The notes below the pieces were generated by a model that worked only from the letters and a program-made list of their open reading frames with translations, was not told the origin of the DNA and did no database searches. Shown one piece after another: positions 50,001 through 59,409 of a stretch of DNA of 64,000 bases (positions are counted from its first letter, which is position 1; each line of letters begins with the position of its first letter). The position numbers and the translations under genes are program-made. Origin of the DNA: Rhodococcus wratislaviensis (GTDB lineage Bacteria; Actinomycetota; Actinomycetes; Mycobacteriales; Mycobacteriaceae); contig NZ_UAUI01000024.1 in NCBI RefSeq assembly GCF_900455735.1, positions 216,001 to 280,000 on the forward strand. Direction: 5' to 3'.

Positions 50001-51451
50001 GTAGCACCGTCGAATCCGCGCGCCGCGGCGAGGAACAGCAGGACGCTGGGGAGGGTTTCCTTGCCAGGGTCGCCCTCCGGTTCGCGTCGGTCATCGAGCG
50101 ATGGTTCCCGGACGCGTTCATCTTCGCGCTGCTCGCCGTGGCGTTGGTGGCCGGAGCCGCTCTGGCCATCGGAGCGTCGCCGGCGACGGTGGCGACGAGC
50201 TTCTCGACCGGTTTCTGGGATCTGATCCCGTTCACGATGCAGATGGCGATGGTGGTGGTCACCGGCTACATCGTGGCGTCGTCACCCCCCGCCGAACGCC
50301 TCATCACGAGACTCGCGGCGATTCCGCGCACCGCCCGAGGGGGTGTCACGTTCATCGCGGTGGTGAGCCTCGTGACGTCGATGGTGAACTGGGGTTTCGG
50401 ACTCGTCTTCGCCGGGTTGCTGGCCCGGGCGATGGCACGCCGCACCGAACTCGGCCTCGACTATCGGGCCGCGGGAGCGGCAGCCTATCTGGGAATCGGC
50501 GGAATCTGGGCGCTGGGGCTGAGCTCCTCCGCCGCGCAGCTTCAGGCCAACCCGATGAGCCTCACTCCCGAGCTGCTCGCGATCACCGGTGTAATCCCGT
50601 TCCGGGACACCATCTTCCTGTGGCAGTCGCTGTTTCTGGCAGCGGTGATCTTCGTGGTCAGCGTCGTGATCGCGTATCTGTCGGCGCCGCACAAGGCGAA
50701 CTCCGTCACGGCGGAGGATCTCGGGGTGGACGTCCGCGACGTGTCGCCGCCGTTGCCGAAGCGTGAGCGCCCCGGCGACTGGCTCGAGTACAGCCCGGTG
50801 CTGCCCGTGATCGTCGGCGCACTCGTATTCGGTTGGCTGCTGAGGGAGTTCGCCGCGAGTGATCCGATTCTCGTGATCTCCAACCTGAGCACGTACAACC
50901 TGCTGTTTCTGGCGTTGGGTATGCTGCTGCACTGGCGTCCGCGGCGCTTCCTGATCGCGGTGAAGAATGCGGTTCCTGCGTGCTCGAGCATCCTGGTGCA
51001 GTTCCCGTTCTACGCCGGTATCGCCGCCGTCATGACCCGGGCGCACGATGCCGACGGGAACACGGTGGCGCACTACATCTCCGAGGGCTTCGTGAGCATC
51101 GCCTCGCACGGCACGTTCGGATTGGTCATCGGTGTCTACTCGGCGGTGCTCGGGTTGTTCATCCCGTCGGGCGGTGGCAAATGGATCATCGAAGCCCCCT
51201 ACGTCATGCAGGCGTCCAACGACCTCCAGGCGCACCTCGGGTGGACGGTCCAGATCTACAACGCCGCGGAGGCGCTGCCCAATCTCGTCAACCCGTTCTG
51301 GATGCTGCCCCTCCTCGGCATCCTCGGACTTCGTGCCCGGCATCTCGTCGGGTTCACCGCGGTGCAGCTCGTCTTCCATCTCCCCATCGTGCTCGGACTG
51401 CTCTGGTTCCTGGGGAACACGCTCACCTACACCCCGCCAGTGCAACCCTGA
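49997..51451 (+). CDS. AtoE-family short-chain fatty acid transporter-like protein
   Basis: 484 residues from ATG 49997, coupled to the amidase by a 4-nt overlap. About 12 helices; SMVNWGFGLVFAGLLAR, PFYAGIAAVM and FIPSGGGKWIIEAPYVM are hallmarks of the AtoE/short-chain fatty-acid transporter family. Beside an amidase it may import an amide or export/import the short acid released. Direction and cargo are inference. Confidence 0.86.
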   Translation: MSSTVESARRGEEQQDAGEGFLARVALRFASVIERWFPDAFIFALLAVALVAGAALAIGASPATVATSFSTGFWDLIPFTMQMAMVVVTGYIVASSPPAERLITRLAAIPRTARGGVTFIAVVSLVTSMVNWGFGLVFAGLLARAMARRTELGLDYRAAGAAAYLGIGGIWALGLSSSAAQLQANPMSLTPELLAITGVIPFRDTIFLWQSLFLAAVIFVVSVVIAYLSAPHKANSVTAEDLGVDVRDVSPPLPKRERPGDWLEYSPVLPVIVGALVFGWLLREFAASDPILVISNLSTYNLLFLALGMLLHWRPRRFLIAVKNAVPACSSILVQFPFYAGIAAVMTRAHDADGNTVAHYISEGFVSIASHGTFGLVIGVYSAVLGLFIPSGGGKWIIEAPYVMQASNDLQAHLGWTVQIYNAAEALPNLVNPFWMLPLLGILGLRARHLVGFTAVQLVFHLPIVLGLLWFLGNTLTYTPPVQP

Positions 51452-51459
51452 CGGCCCGC

Positions 51460-51915
51460 CTACAGGCTGTGGTCGCACTCGAGGAGTGCGTCGAGCCAGA
51501 GCAACGCTTCGACGAGGGCCTGCATGCGCGTGAGTGCGGTGTCGGCAGGCACGGGCGGCGGGGGATCGGATCCCGCCCGGCGCCTGCTCTGCAGGTGTCG
51601 CACGACGGCGGTGAACAGCCACTCGGCGGGCGCGGGCAACTCTTCCGCCAGTTCGGTCGCGTCGTGCACGAGGGGGACGACGCTGATGAAGCTGTCGACG
51701 GCGTCGTTGACGCTCGAGGCCGGATCCGCGATGAGGTCGGCGATGGTGGTGACGATCCACGACACGACCGCCGTGAACGCCGACCGGTCGCTGCCGTGGT
51801 CGCACGCGATCCGGGAGATCTCGGGTGCGAGCGCCTGGAAGTCGCGGTCGCCGACCAAGGTCAGGAGGCGACCGCCCAGTTGCGCGCCGTCGGCGCGCCG
51901 AGGCCCATCGATCAT
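51460..51915 (-). CDS. Protein of unknown function (151 aa)
   Basis: From ATG 51915; no ribosome site stands out. Mostly helical with a proline-rich stretch (SDPPPPVPAD) before a last helix (RMQALVEALLWLDALLEC). No signal peptide and no family recognised. It converges on the AtoE-type gene with 8 nt between. Confidence 0.55.
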   Translation of the reverse strand: MIDGPRRADGAQLGGRLLTLVGDRDFQALAPEISRIACDHGSDRSAFTAVVSWIVTTIADLIADPASSVNDAVDSFISVVPLVHDATELAEELPAPAEWLFTAVVRHLQSRRRAGSDPPPPVPADTALTRMQALVEALLWLDALLECDHSL

Positions 51916-52012
51916 GGCTGTCCCACGGCAGGTATTCGGCGCCGTGAGGGTTATGGATGGGCCGGTGATCCAACCCCGTCCGGGCGGCTCAGACGTCTGC
52001 TGCGCGGTGCGC

Positions 52013-52408
52013 TCAGACCTCTGCCGCGACGGGCGGCTTGACCCCGACCACCGGGCACTGCGCCTCGAGGAGCACGCGCTGGGCGACGGAACCCATGAGG
52101 AGTTTGCCGACGGGGGAGCGTCGTCGCATGCCGAGGACGAGGAGTTCCGCGGCGGAGTCGTAGGACGCGTCGATGAGGTTGTCTGCGTGGGAGCGGTCGG
52201 GTTCGTTCCGCGCGATGCGATAGTCGACGCCGGCCGCGTCCGCTTCCTCCCTTGCGGAGTGCAGTTCGGCCCCGAAGCCGGGTGCCGAGGCGCTGTCTCC
52301 GTCGGCGATCACCACGAGATCGGTTGCGCGCATGCGGGCTTCGGCGAATCCGAACGCCAGCGCGCCACGACCTTCGATTGTCGGGACGTAGCTGAGAATG
52401 ACGCTCAT
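52013..52408 (-). CDS. Universal stress protein (UspA family)
   Basis: 131 residues from ATG 52408, overlapping the 2-hydroxyacid dehydrogenase stop by 4 nt. The C-terminal ATP-site pattern is GMRRRSPVGKLLMGSVAQRV, closely matching that of the Usp at 22390-22749. The coupling suggests that it tunes or is co-produced with the dehydrogenase. Confidence 0.87.
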   Translation of the reverse strand: MSVILSYVPTIEGRGALAFGFAEARMRATDLVVIADGDSASAPGFGAELHSAREEADAAGVDYRIARNEPDRSHADNLIDASYDSAAELLVLGMRRRSPVGKLLMGSVAQRVLLEAQCPVVGVKPPVAAEV

Positions 52409-53409
52409 CGTGACCTCGGCTCGAGTACGGGGGTGGTCAGGGTGCCCTGGGTAAGGTATTCGTCGAGGTTCTGCAGGGTGAGAGCCTCCATCGCGGCCCG
52501 GGTCTCGGTCGTGCCGCTCGCGACGTGGGGGAGGAGAACGACGGTGTCGAGCGCGAGGAGCGCTTCGGGAACGTGCGGTTCCCTTGTGAACACGTCCAGT
52601 CCGGCACCGGCGAGCTTGCGTTCGGTGAGCAGCTCGACGAGCGCGTCCTCGTCGAGGACACTTCCGCGTGCCACGTTGATCAGGTAGCCGTCGGGTCCGA
52701 GGGCTTCGAGAACCTCTCGGTCCACGAGCTTTTCGGTGCCCTTGCCGCCCGCTGCGGCGACGATCAGCACATCGACCCCGGCGGCGAGTGCGGCAGCCGA
52801 GCCGACGTACGCGAACGGGGAGCCGGGAACCTCGCGCCGATTGTGGTAGGAGATCGTGCAACCGAAGCCGGTGAGGCGGGTGGCGATGGCGGAGCCGATG
52901 CGCCCCAGCCCGACGATGCCGACCCGCGTGCCGCTCACCTGCCGGGTGAGGGGGAAGTTGCCCTCGGCGGGCCAGCGGCCGTCGCGCACGAAGCGGTCGG
53001 CGGCGGAGAAGCCGCGGAGCGTGTCGATCAGCAATCCGACGGCGGTGTCGGCGACGCAGTCGGTGAGGACGTCGGGGGTGTTGCTCACACCGATTCCGAG
53101 TTCCTCTGCGAGCACGACATCGGTTGTGTCGTAACCGACTCCGAAGTGCACGATGGCGCCGAGGTTCGGCAGTTCCGTCATCAGTGCCGCATCGACTCCG
53201 GTGCGGCCGGACGTCACGACCGCGGTGACGGACTCGCCGTGCTCGGCGAGGAAGCTGGTGCGGCCGTCGCCCAGCGGGAGGTCGAGTGCGTCGTACTTCT
53301 CGAAGAGCGTCGCGGTGAGGGACGGCTTCAGTGGCCCGACCTTCAGGATGCGTCCTCCCGAAACAGTCTGTACAGCAGCTTCTTTCACGGACGACTCTGC
53401 GGTCACCAT
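52405..53409 (-). CDS. D-2-hydroxyacid dehydrogenase
   Basis: 334 residues of the NAD-dependent D-isomer 2-hydroxyacid dehydrogenase family. Rossmann motif GLGRIGSAIA, catalytic Arg in NVARGSVL, and catalytic His in LLPHVASGT are visible. Candidate substrates are glyoxylate, hydroxypyruvate or other 2-ketoacids. It is followed by a Usp gene and is divergent from the ABC transporter/glucarate operon, so a link to sugar-acid metabolism is plausible. Confidence 0.89.
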   Translation of the reverse strand: MVTAESSVKEAAVQTVSGGRILKVGPLKPSLTATLFEKYDALDLPLGDGRTSFLAEHGESVTAVVTSGRTGVDAALMTELPNLGAIVHFGVGYDTTDVVLAEELGIGVSNTPDVLTDCVADTAVGLLIDTLRGFSAADRFVRDGRWPAEGNFPLTRQVSGTRVGIVGLGRIGSAIATRLTGFGCTISYHNRREVPGSPFAYVGSAAALAAGVDVLIVAAAGGKGTEKLVDREVLEALGPDGYLINVARGSVLDEDALVELLTERKLAGAGLDVFTREPHVPEALLALDTVVLLPHVASGTTETRAAMEALTLQNLDEYLTQGTLTTPVLEPRSR

Positions 53410-53762
53410 CGTGCCTCCTGACGAGTGGTGGCGCGACTCTCCGCACCGCCGGTTACCCGTACGTTAAGCGGCCCCCGGAATACCTGTCCAACACGTAAAT
53501 AACATGGATCGATACTCAAACGGCATTGGTTGGCGGCGCGTTGACGTGCGCGGATGCCGAAACGCCCTGTATGCGCCGGTCAGGGGCGTGCGGGGGTGAT
53601 CGCAGTCTCCTTCAATCGTGCCTGTGACGGCACTCACGAGCCGCTTTGCGCCGTTTCCCCCTGTTGACGCTGCGTCCGCGCCGCTCATAGCGTGTGTCTA
53701 CCGTCACAGGCGGGCCCTCTTCACTCGCGTCGAGTACGCGACACATCCCTACGGAGGACACC
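53410..53762. other. Divergent promoter region, 353 bp
   Basis: No gene is supported here. It contains a plus-strand promoter at 53664-53693 and a GGATCGATAC motif at 53507-53516, whose core TATCGATC (minus strand) recurs before glucarate dehydratase at 60166-60173. Promoter elements for the minus-strand dehydrogenase were not resolved. Confidence 0.5.
53664..53693 (+). promoter_or_regulatory. Promoter of the ABC transporter operon
   Basis: TTGACG (53664-53669), 18-nt spacer, TAGCGT (53688-53693). The leader to the ATG at 53763 would be about 60 nt. Confidence 0.5.
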
Positions 53763-55346
53763 ATGAGCCCTGCACGTTCGCTGCAGCAGGGAACCCGTTA
53801 CCGCGCCGTCGTCGTGGCCACCGCCGCACTGACGGTGCCGGCTCTGGTCACAGGTTGCTCGGTGGCCAATTCGAGCCACAGCGACGCCGCCAGTCCCGAC
53901 ACGTTGCGGATCGTGCTCCCGCAGGAGCCGCCCACGCTCGAACCCTGCGACGCGTCACTCACCTCTACCGGGGTCGTCGTCCGCTCCAACATCACCGAGC
54001 CCCTGGTGGAACGCAACGCCGATACCGGCGATCTCGAACCGAAGCTCGCGGACTCGTGGGAGCAGACGTCGGACACGGTCTGGACGTTCCGGATCCGTCC
54101 GGGCGTCACGTTCAGCGACGGCAGCGCGTTCGATGCCGAGGACGCCGCCTTCTCGATCGATCGCACCGTCAACTCGACCATCGGTTGCGACGTCGACGGG
54201 TACGTCTTCGGCGACGACGCACTCGTCGTGAACGCGATCGACCCGTCGACCGTGACGGTGCAGACCCCGGTCGCCGACCCGATCCTTCCCCTGCGGATCT
54301 CGTTCGTGGAGATGGTGCCCTCCACCACCGACGCCCAGGACAAGGTGCGTGATCCGATCGGCACCGGCCCCTACAAGATCGATTACTGGGATCACGGGCA
54401 GCGACTCGCGCTGGTCCGCAACGACACGTACTGGGGCACGGCGCCCGAGTACACGCGGGCGATCTACCAGTGGCGGACCGAGGGCAGCGTCCGGGCCGCG
54501 ATGGTCACCAACGACGAGGCCGAACTCGCCACCTACCTCGGTCCGGAGGACGGCGCGGGCGACCTCGGCGTCGCCTACCCCAACAACGAGACGACGGCGC
54601 TGCGCATGATGGCCACCGAACCGCCGCTCGACGACTACCGCGTCCGCGAGGCGATCGACCTCTCCGTCAACCGGGCGGGGATCGTCAAGGCGCTGTTCCA
54701 GGGTCTCGGCGAGCCGGCCGGGCAACTCGTCGGCAGCAGCATCGTCGGGTTCGACCCCGACCTGCAGCCGACCCCCTACGACTCCGATCGCGCCGCGCAA
54801 CTGGTGGCGGAGGCCAAGGCCGACGGCGTTCCCGTCGACAACCAGATCCGCCTGATCGGGCGCACGGGCCAGTTCCCCAAGATCAACGAGACCATCGAGG
54901 TCATCCAGAACTCGCTGAGCAAGGCCGGCCTGAACGTGAAGATCGAGATGATGGACACGGCGGGGCAGATGCAGTACCAGATCCGGCCGTTCCCGCAGGG
55001 CACCGGACCGATTCTGCTGATGATTCAGCACGGCAACCAGGCGGGTGACGCGCAGTTCACTGTCGACCAGTACATGCGCAGCGACGGATACCAGAGCTAC
55101 TTCGGCTCGCCCGGATACGACGCGCAGATCGACGCCGCAGAGAAACTCGTCGGCGACGCCCGCCAGGACGCGTTCGCCTCGGTGCTGGCCAACGAACCGA
55201 AGGAGATCCGGCAGTTCGCGTACATCGCCCACATGAACGCGGTCCTCGCCAAGTCCCCGACCGTGCAGTACACGCCCAACTCCGCGACCGGCGACGAGAT
55301 GCGCCTGAGCGAGATGACCCACGCGGACACATCCGCGAACGGCTAA
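53763..55346 (+). CDS. ABC transporter substrate-binding lipoprotein (SBP family 5, Dpp/Opp type)
   Basis: 527 residues from ATG 53763 with a lipoprotein signal (lipobox VTGC, Cys32). Family-5 features: LRIVLPQEPPTLEPCD after the signal, TEPLVERNADTGDLEPKLADSWE, and VWTFRIRPGVTFSDGSAFDAEDAAFS. It captures oligopeptide- or glycoside-like solutes outside the cell. It begins a five-gene ABC operon that leads into TauE and glucarate dehydratase, so a sugar acid or derivative may be the cargo. Confidence 0.92.
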   Translation: MSPARSLQQGTRYRAVVVATAALTVPALVTGCSVANSSHSDAASPDTLRIVLPQEPPTLEPCDASLTSTGVVVRSNITEPLVERNADTGDLEPKLADSWEQTSDTVWTFRIRPGVTFSDGSAFDAEDAAFSIDRTVNSTIGCDVDGYVFGDDALVVNAIDPSTVTVQTPVADPILPLRISFVEMVPSTTDAQDKVRDPIGTGPYKIDYWDHGQRLALVRNDTYWGTAPEYTRAIYQWRTEGSVRAAMVTNDEAELATYLGPEDGAGDLGVAYPNNETTALRMMATEPPLDDYRVREAIDLSVNRAGIVKALFQGLGEPAGQLVGSSIVGFDPDLQPTPYDSDRAAQLVAEAKADGVPVDNQIRLIGRTGQFPKINETIEVIQNSLSKAGLNVKIEMMDTAGQMQYQIRPFPQGTGPILLMIQHGNQAGDAQFTVDQYMRSDGYQSYFGSPGYDAQIDAAEKLVGDARQDAFASVLANEPKEIRQFAYIAHMNAVLAKSPTVQYTPNSATGDEMRLSEMTHADTSANG

Positions 55347-55413
55347 CCCTCTTCCCAGCCCCCCGGAGGAACCTGAGATGTCCCAACCGAACCCGATCCG
55401 AAGGCGGTGAGTC

Positions 55414-56340
55414 ATGTTCGCCTTCCTGCGCCGACGCGTCTACACCAGCCTCGTACCCCTCCTCGTCGTCCTCTTCGGGGTGTTCCTGCTCGCCCGCCTC
55501 ACCGGCGACCCGACCAACCTCTACCTCCCGGTCTCCGCGACACCCGATCAGCGCGCCGAGTTCGCCGCCGAGAACGGCCTCGACAAGCCGGTCCTGAGCC
55601 AGATGGTCGACTACCTGTCCGGGGTCGCCCACCTCGACTTCGGGGAGTCGCTGCGCACCGGTGAATCCGCCGCGACCATGGCGTTGCGGGCGTTCCCGGC
55701 CACGCTGCAACTCGCGTTCTTCACGATGCTGCTCGCGATCATCGGCGCCGTCGTGATCGGCTGCTGGGCGGCGTACCGGCCGAATTCGCTCGCCGACCGG
55801 ATCTCGAGTCTGCTGTCGATGACCGCGGCCAGCATCCCCGACTTCTGGTTCGCCATCACCGGCGTGTGGATCTTCGCGGTGGTGCTGGGGGTGCTGCCCA
55901 CGTCGGGTACCGGAAGCGCGCTGTCGTGGATCCTGCCGATCGCCACCCTGCTGATCCGCCCGCTCGGCGTGCTCACCCAGGTGGTCCGCGGCGCGATGGT
56001 GTCGGCACTGTCCGCACCATACGTACGTCTTGCCCGGAGCAAGGGCGCAGGCGATCTGCGCGTCGTCACCCATCACGCGCTCCGCAATGCCGCGGCCCCG
56101 GCGCTGACGGTGGCCGGCGATCTCACCGTCGGCCTGGTCAACGGCGCCGTCGTCGTCGAAGCGATCTTCGGGTGGCCCGGCATCGGCAAGCTGATGATCG
56201 ACGCGATCCTGCAGCGCGACTTCGCGGTCCTACAGGCGGCGGTGCTCCTGACCGCGGTCAGCATCTTCGTCCTCAACATCCTGATCGACGCGGGCTACGC
56301 ACTTCTCGACGCGCGTGTCCGTGAGAAGTCCAAGGTCTAG
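55414..56340 (+). CDS. ABC transporter permease (DppB/OppB type)
   Basis: 308 residues, six helices. The family opening FLRRRVYTSLVPLLVVLFGVF and the EAA-loop region LARSKGAGDLRVVTHHALRNA are present. It lies 67 nt after the binding protein and 12 nt before the second permease. Forms the membrane channel with the next gene product. Confidence 0.92.
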   Translation: MFAFLRRRVYTSLVPLLVVLFGVFLLARLTGDPTNLYLPVSATPDQRAEFAAENGLDKPVLSQMVDYLSGVAHLDFGESLRTGESAATMALRAFPATLQLAFFTMLLAIIGAVVIGCWAAYRPNSLADRISSLLSMTAASIPDFWFAITGVWIFAVVLGVLPTSGTGSALSWILPIATLLIRPLGVLTQVVRGAMVSALSAPYVRLARSKGAGDLRVVTHHALRNAAAPALTVAGDLTVGLVNGAVVVEAIFGWPGIGKLMIDAILQRDFAVLQAAVLLTAVSIFVLNILIDAGYALLDARVREKSKV

Positions 56341-56352
56341 GAGGCCGCCGAC

Positions 56353-57381
56353 ATGTCCATAGACAACGCACCCCGCCTGGACGGAGCAGGCGACATCTAT
56401 CCGAGCCCCGACGAGACGCCCGCCGTCGCGGCCCCCGTCGAAGAAACCGTTCCGGCGCCGAAACCCTCCCGGAACAAGGCACCGTTGTGGCGACTGCTCC
56501 TGCGGGACCGGGTGGCCACGGTCGCGGCGGCCATCCTGGTGTTCGTGTTCCTCGTCGCCGTCTTCGGCCCGTGGCTCGTCGGCGACGCCGCGACGGACCA
56601 GAACCTGGAACAGTCCAACCTCGCACCGTTCCACGTGGCGAACGGGTGGATGAACATCCTCGGCACCGACCCGCTCGGACGCAGCATGCTGGCCCGGTTG
56701 ATCGTCGCGTGCCGCACCACCCTCCTCGTGGCGCTGCCCGCGGTCGCGCTGTCCTGCATCGTCGGGTCCCTCGTCGGCATGTGGGCCGGCTACCACCGCG
56801 GCTGGCGGGAGACGACGGCGATGCGCGTCGCCGACGTCATCATGAGTTTCCCGTCGCTGCTGATGGCCGTCGTCGTCCTGTACGTGTTCTCGCCCAGCGC
56901 CGCGAACATCGTCCTGGTCCTGGCCATCACCCGCATCCCGATCTACCTCCGCACCGCCCGCGCGGAGTCGGCGGAACTGCAGAGCCGGTTGTTCGTGGAC
57001 GCCGCGCGCACGTTCGGAGCCCGCAGCGGGGCCGTCATCCGCCGGCACGTGTTCCCCATCCTGCTGCCGACGCTGCTCACCGTCGCCACCCTCGACTTCT
57101 GTTACGTGATGCTCGCCGAGTCGTCGCTGAGCTTCCTCGGCATCGGCATCCAGCCGCCCGACATCAGCTGGGGCCTGATGGTGTCCCAGGGCCGGACGTA
57201 CCTGCAGACGGCGTGGTGGCTGTCGTTCTTCCCCGGGCTCGCCATCGTCATCACCACCGTGTCGGCGACCGTGCTCGCGGCATGGGCCCGGATCGCCACC
57301 GACCCCGCCCAGCGCTGGCGTCTGACCGTCCCGCGGTCGCGTCGCTCCCGGCTGTTCCCCACCCGAAAGGTCGTCTCATGA
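56353..57381 (+). CDS. ABC transporter permease (DppC/OppC type)
   Basis: 342 residues with a long hydrophilic N terminus (about 45 residues, acidic and proline-rich), then six helices. FHVANGWMNILGTDPLGRSM is the typical DppC periplasmic segment and AARTFGARSGAVIRRHVFP the EAA loop. Its stop overlaps the first ATPase start by 4 nt. Confidence 0.92.
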   Translation: MSIDNAPRLDGAGDIYPSPDETPAVAAPVEETVPAPKPSRNKAPLWRLLLRDRVATVAAAILVFVFLVAVFGPWLVGDAATDQNLEQSNLAPFHVANGWMNILGTDPLGRSMLARLIVACRTTLLVALPAVALSCIVGSLVGMWAGYHRGWRETTAMRVADVIMSFPSLLMAVVVLYVFSPSAANIVLVLAITRIPIYLRTARAESAELQSRLFVDAARTFGARSGAVIRRHVFPILLPTLLTVATLDFCYVMLAESSLSFLGIGIQPPDISWGLMVSQGRTYLQTAWWLSFFPGLAIVITTVSATVLAAWARIATDPAQRWRLTVPRSRRSRLFPTRKVVS

Positions 57382-58406
57382 GTGCATCCGCACCGGCTGT
57401 CGAATCACTCGACGTCGCAGACATCGACCGCGTCGCCCTCGAGGTCGCGGATCTGACCGTCGACCTGCGTACCCCCTCGGGCACGGTCCGGGCCGTCGAC
57501 CACGTGTCGTTCACCGCGCGGCGCGGGGAGACCCTGGCGCTGCTCGGTGAGTCGGGGTGCGGCAAGTCGATGACCGCGCAGGCGCTCGTCGGCCTGCTCG
57601 AACCGATCGCCGACGTCACCGACGGTTCGGTCCGTCTCGGCGACGTCGACCTGGTGACGGCGAAGGCCAGGACCCGCCGCACCCTCGCCGCCACCGAACT
57701 GGCCATCGTGTTCCAGGATGCGCTGACCGCGCTCAACCCGGTGTACACGGTCGGCAAGCAGCTGGCCGAACCGTTCCGGATCCATCGCGGGCTGTCCGCG
57801 AAAGAGGCGCGGCGGGAGGCGATCTCGCTGATGCAGCGGGTCGGGATTCCGGAACCCGAATCGCGCGTCGACTCGTACCCGCACCAGTTCTCCGGCGGCA
57901 TGCGGCAGCGCCTGCTGATCGCGATGGCCGTCGCGCTGAGCCCGACGGTCCTGCTCGCCGACGAGCCGACGACGGCACTCGACGTCACGGTGCAGGCGCA
58001 GATCATGTCGCTGCTGCGGGATCTGCGCACCGAGCACGACATGGCCGTCATCCTCATCACCCACGACCTCGCCTTGGTCGCGGAGGAAGCCGACCGCGTC
58101 GCGATCATGTACGCGGGCAACGTCGTCGAGACGGGCCCGGTCGCCGAGGTCTTCTCCTCGCCGCAGCACCCGTACACCAAGGGCCTGCTCGATTCGGTCC
58201 CCGTGCACGCGGTCCGCGGGGAGGACCTGAAATCCATCGGCGGCACCCCGCCCGACCTGCATTCCATTCCGTCCGGCTGCGTCTACCAGGCGCGCTGCCC
58301 GCTGGCCCGCGACCTGTGCCGCACCACCCGCCCGCCGCTCGCCGACGTCGCCACACCCGGTCGCCGCTCGGCGTGCCATTTCCCCGAGGAGATCTCTCAT
58401 GTCTGA
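57378..58406 (+). CDS. ABC transporter ATP-binding protein (DppD/OppD type)
   Basis: 342 residues from ATG 57378. Walker A GESGCGKSMTAQ, signature FSGGMRQRLLIAMA, Walker B LLADEPTTALDVT, and the C-terminal oligopeptide-type extension with CVYQARCPLARDLC cysteines. It overlaps its neighbours (4 nt before, 8 nt after), so translation is coupled. Confidence 0.93.
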   Translation: MSASAPAVESLDVADIDRVALEVADLTVDLRTPSGTVRAVDHVSFTARRGETLALLGESGCGKSMTAQALVGLLEPIADVTDGSVRLGDVDLVTAKARTRRTLAATELAIVFQDALTALNPVYTVGKQLAEPFRIHRGLSAKEARREAISLMQRVGIPEPESRVDSYPHQFSGGMRQRLLIAMAVALSPTVLLADEPTTALDVTVQAQIMSLLRDLRTEHDMAVILITHDLALVAEEADRVAIMYAGNVVETGPVAEVFSSPQHPYTKGLLDSVPVHAVRGEDLKSIGGTPPDLHSIPSGCVYQARCPLARDLCRTTRPPLADVATPGRRSACHFPEEISHV

Positions 58407-59409
58407 GTCGATTCTGAAGGTGCGGGGCCTCACCAAGACGTTCAAGGTGCCGGCCAACGCGGCGGGCAAGAATCAGTTGCGCGCGCTCGACGGCATCGAT
58501 CTCGACCTCGCCCGCGGCGAAACGCTCGGGCTCGTCGGCGAATCGGGCTGTGGCAAGTCCACTCTCGCCCGCACGCTGATGATGCTCGAGCGCCCGGACT
58601 CCGGTTCGGTGACGTGGGACGGCGTCGACCCGTTCTCGCTGAAGGGCAAGGACCTGCTCGCGCTGCGCCGCCGCGTGCAGATGGTGTTCCAGGACCCGTA
58701 CGCGTCGCTGAACTCCCGGATGTCGGCGGCCGACATCATCGCCGAGCCGTGGCGCACCCACAAGATGATGTACAAGACGAGCCGTGACCGGGCGGCACGG
58801 GTGCGGGAACTGCTGCACCTGGTGGGTCTGCGGCCCAGCGACGAGCACCGCTACCCGCAGGAGTTCTCCGGCGGTCAGCGTCAGCGTCTCGGGATCGCCC
58901 GGGCCCTGGCGTTGAACCCGAGCGTCGTCATCTGCGACGAACCCGTGTCGGCGCTCGACCTGTCGGTGCAGGCGCAGGTGCTCAACCTGCTGAACGACCT
59001 GCAGAAGCAGCTCGGCATCTCGTACGTGTTCATCTCGCACGACCTGTCGGTGGTCCGGCACGTCGCCGACCGCGTCGCCGTGATGTATCTCGGGCGGATC
59101 GTGGAGACGGGTGCGACGGACGCCGTCTTCGACCGTCCCGCCCACCCGTACACCGAGGCTCTGATGTCGGCGGCACCGAAACTGGACGCCGCATCCCGGG
59201 GCAAGCGGATCATCCTCGACGGTGAAGTGCCGTCGCCGCTGAACCCGCCGTCGGGCTGCCGGTTCCGCACCCGGTGCGCCCACGCGACCGACATCTGCGC
59301 GAGCACCGTGCCACCCGCCGCGGTCGACGAGCGCGAGAGCGGCCACGTCGCCGAATGCCACCACCTCCGGCGTCCGATCGAACTCGGCGTCCCCGTCGCG
59401 GTCGGGTGA
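58399..59409 (+). CDS. ABC transporter ATP-binding protein (DppF/OppF type)
   Basis: 336 residues. Walker A GESGCGKSTLAR, signature FSGGQRQRLGIARAL, Walker B VICDEPVSALDLS, and the C-terminal CRFRTRCAHATDIC segment. It overlaps the first ATPase by 8 nt and the TauE gene by 4 nt. With DppD it powers import. Confidence 0.93.
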   Translation: MSESILKVRGLTKTFKVPANAAGKNQLRALDGIDLDLARGETLGLVGESGCGKSTLARTLMMLERPDSGSVTWDGVDPFSLKGKDLLALRRRVQMVFQDPYASLNSRMSAADIIAEPWRTHKMMYKTSRDRAARVRELLHLVGLRPSDEHRYPQEFSGGQRQRLGIARALALNPSVVICDEPVSALDLSVQAQVLNLLNDLQKQLGISYVFISHDLSVVRHVADRVAVMYLGRIVETGATDAVFDRPAHPYTEALMSAAPKLDAASRGKRIILDGEVPSPLNPPSGCRFRTRCAHATDICASTVPPAAVDERESGHVAECHHLRRPIELGVPVAVG

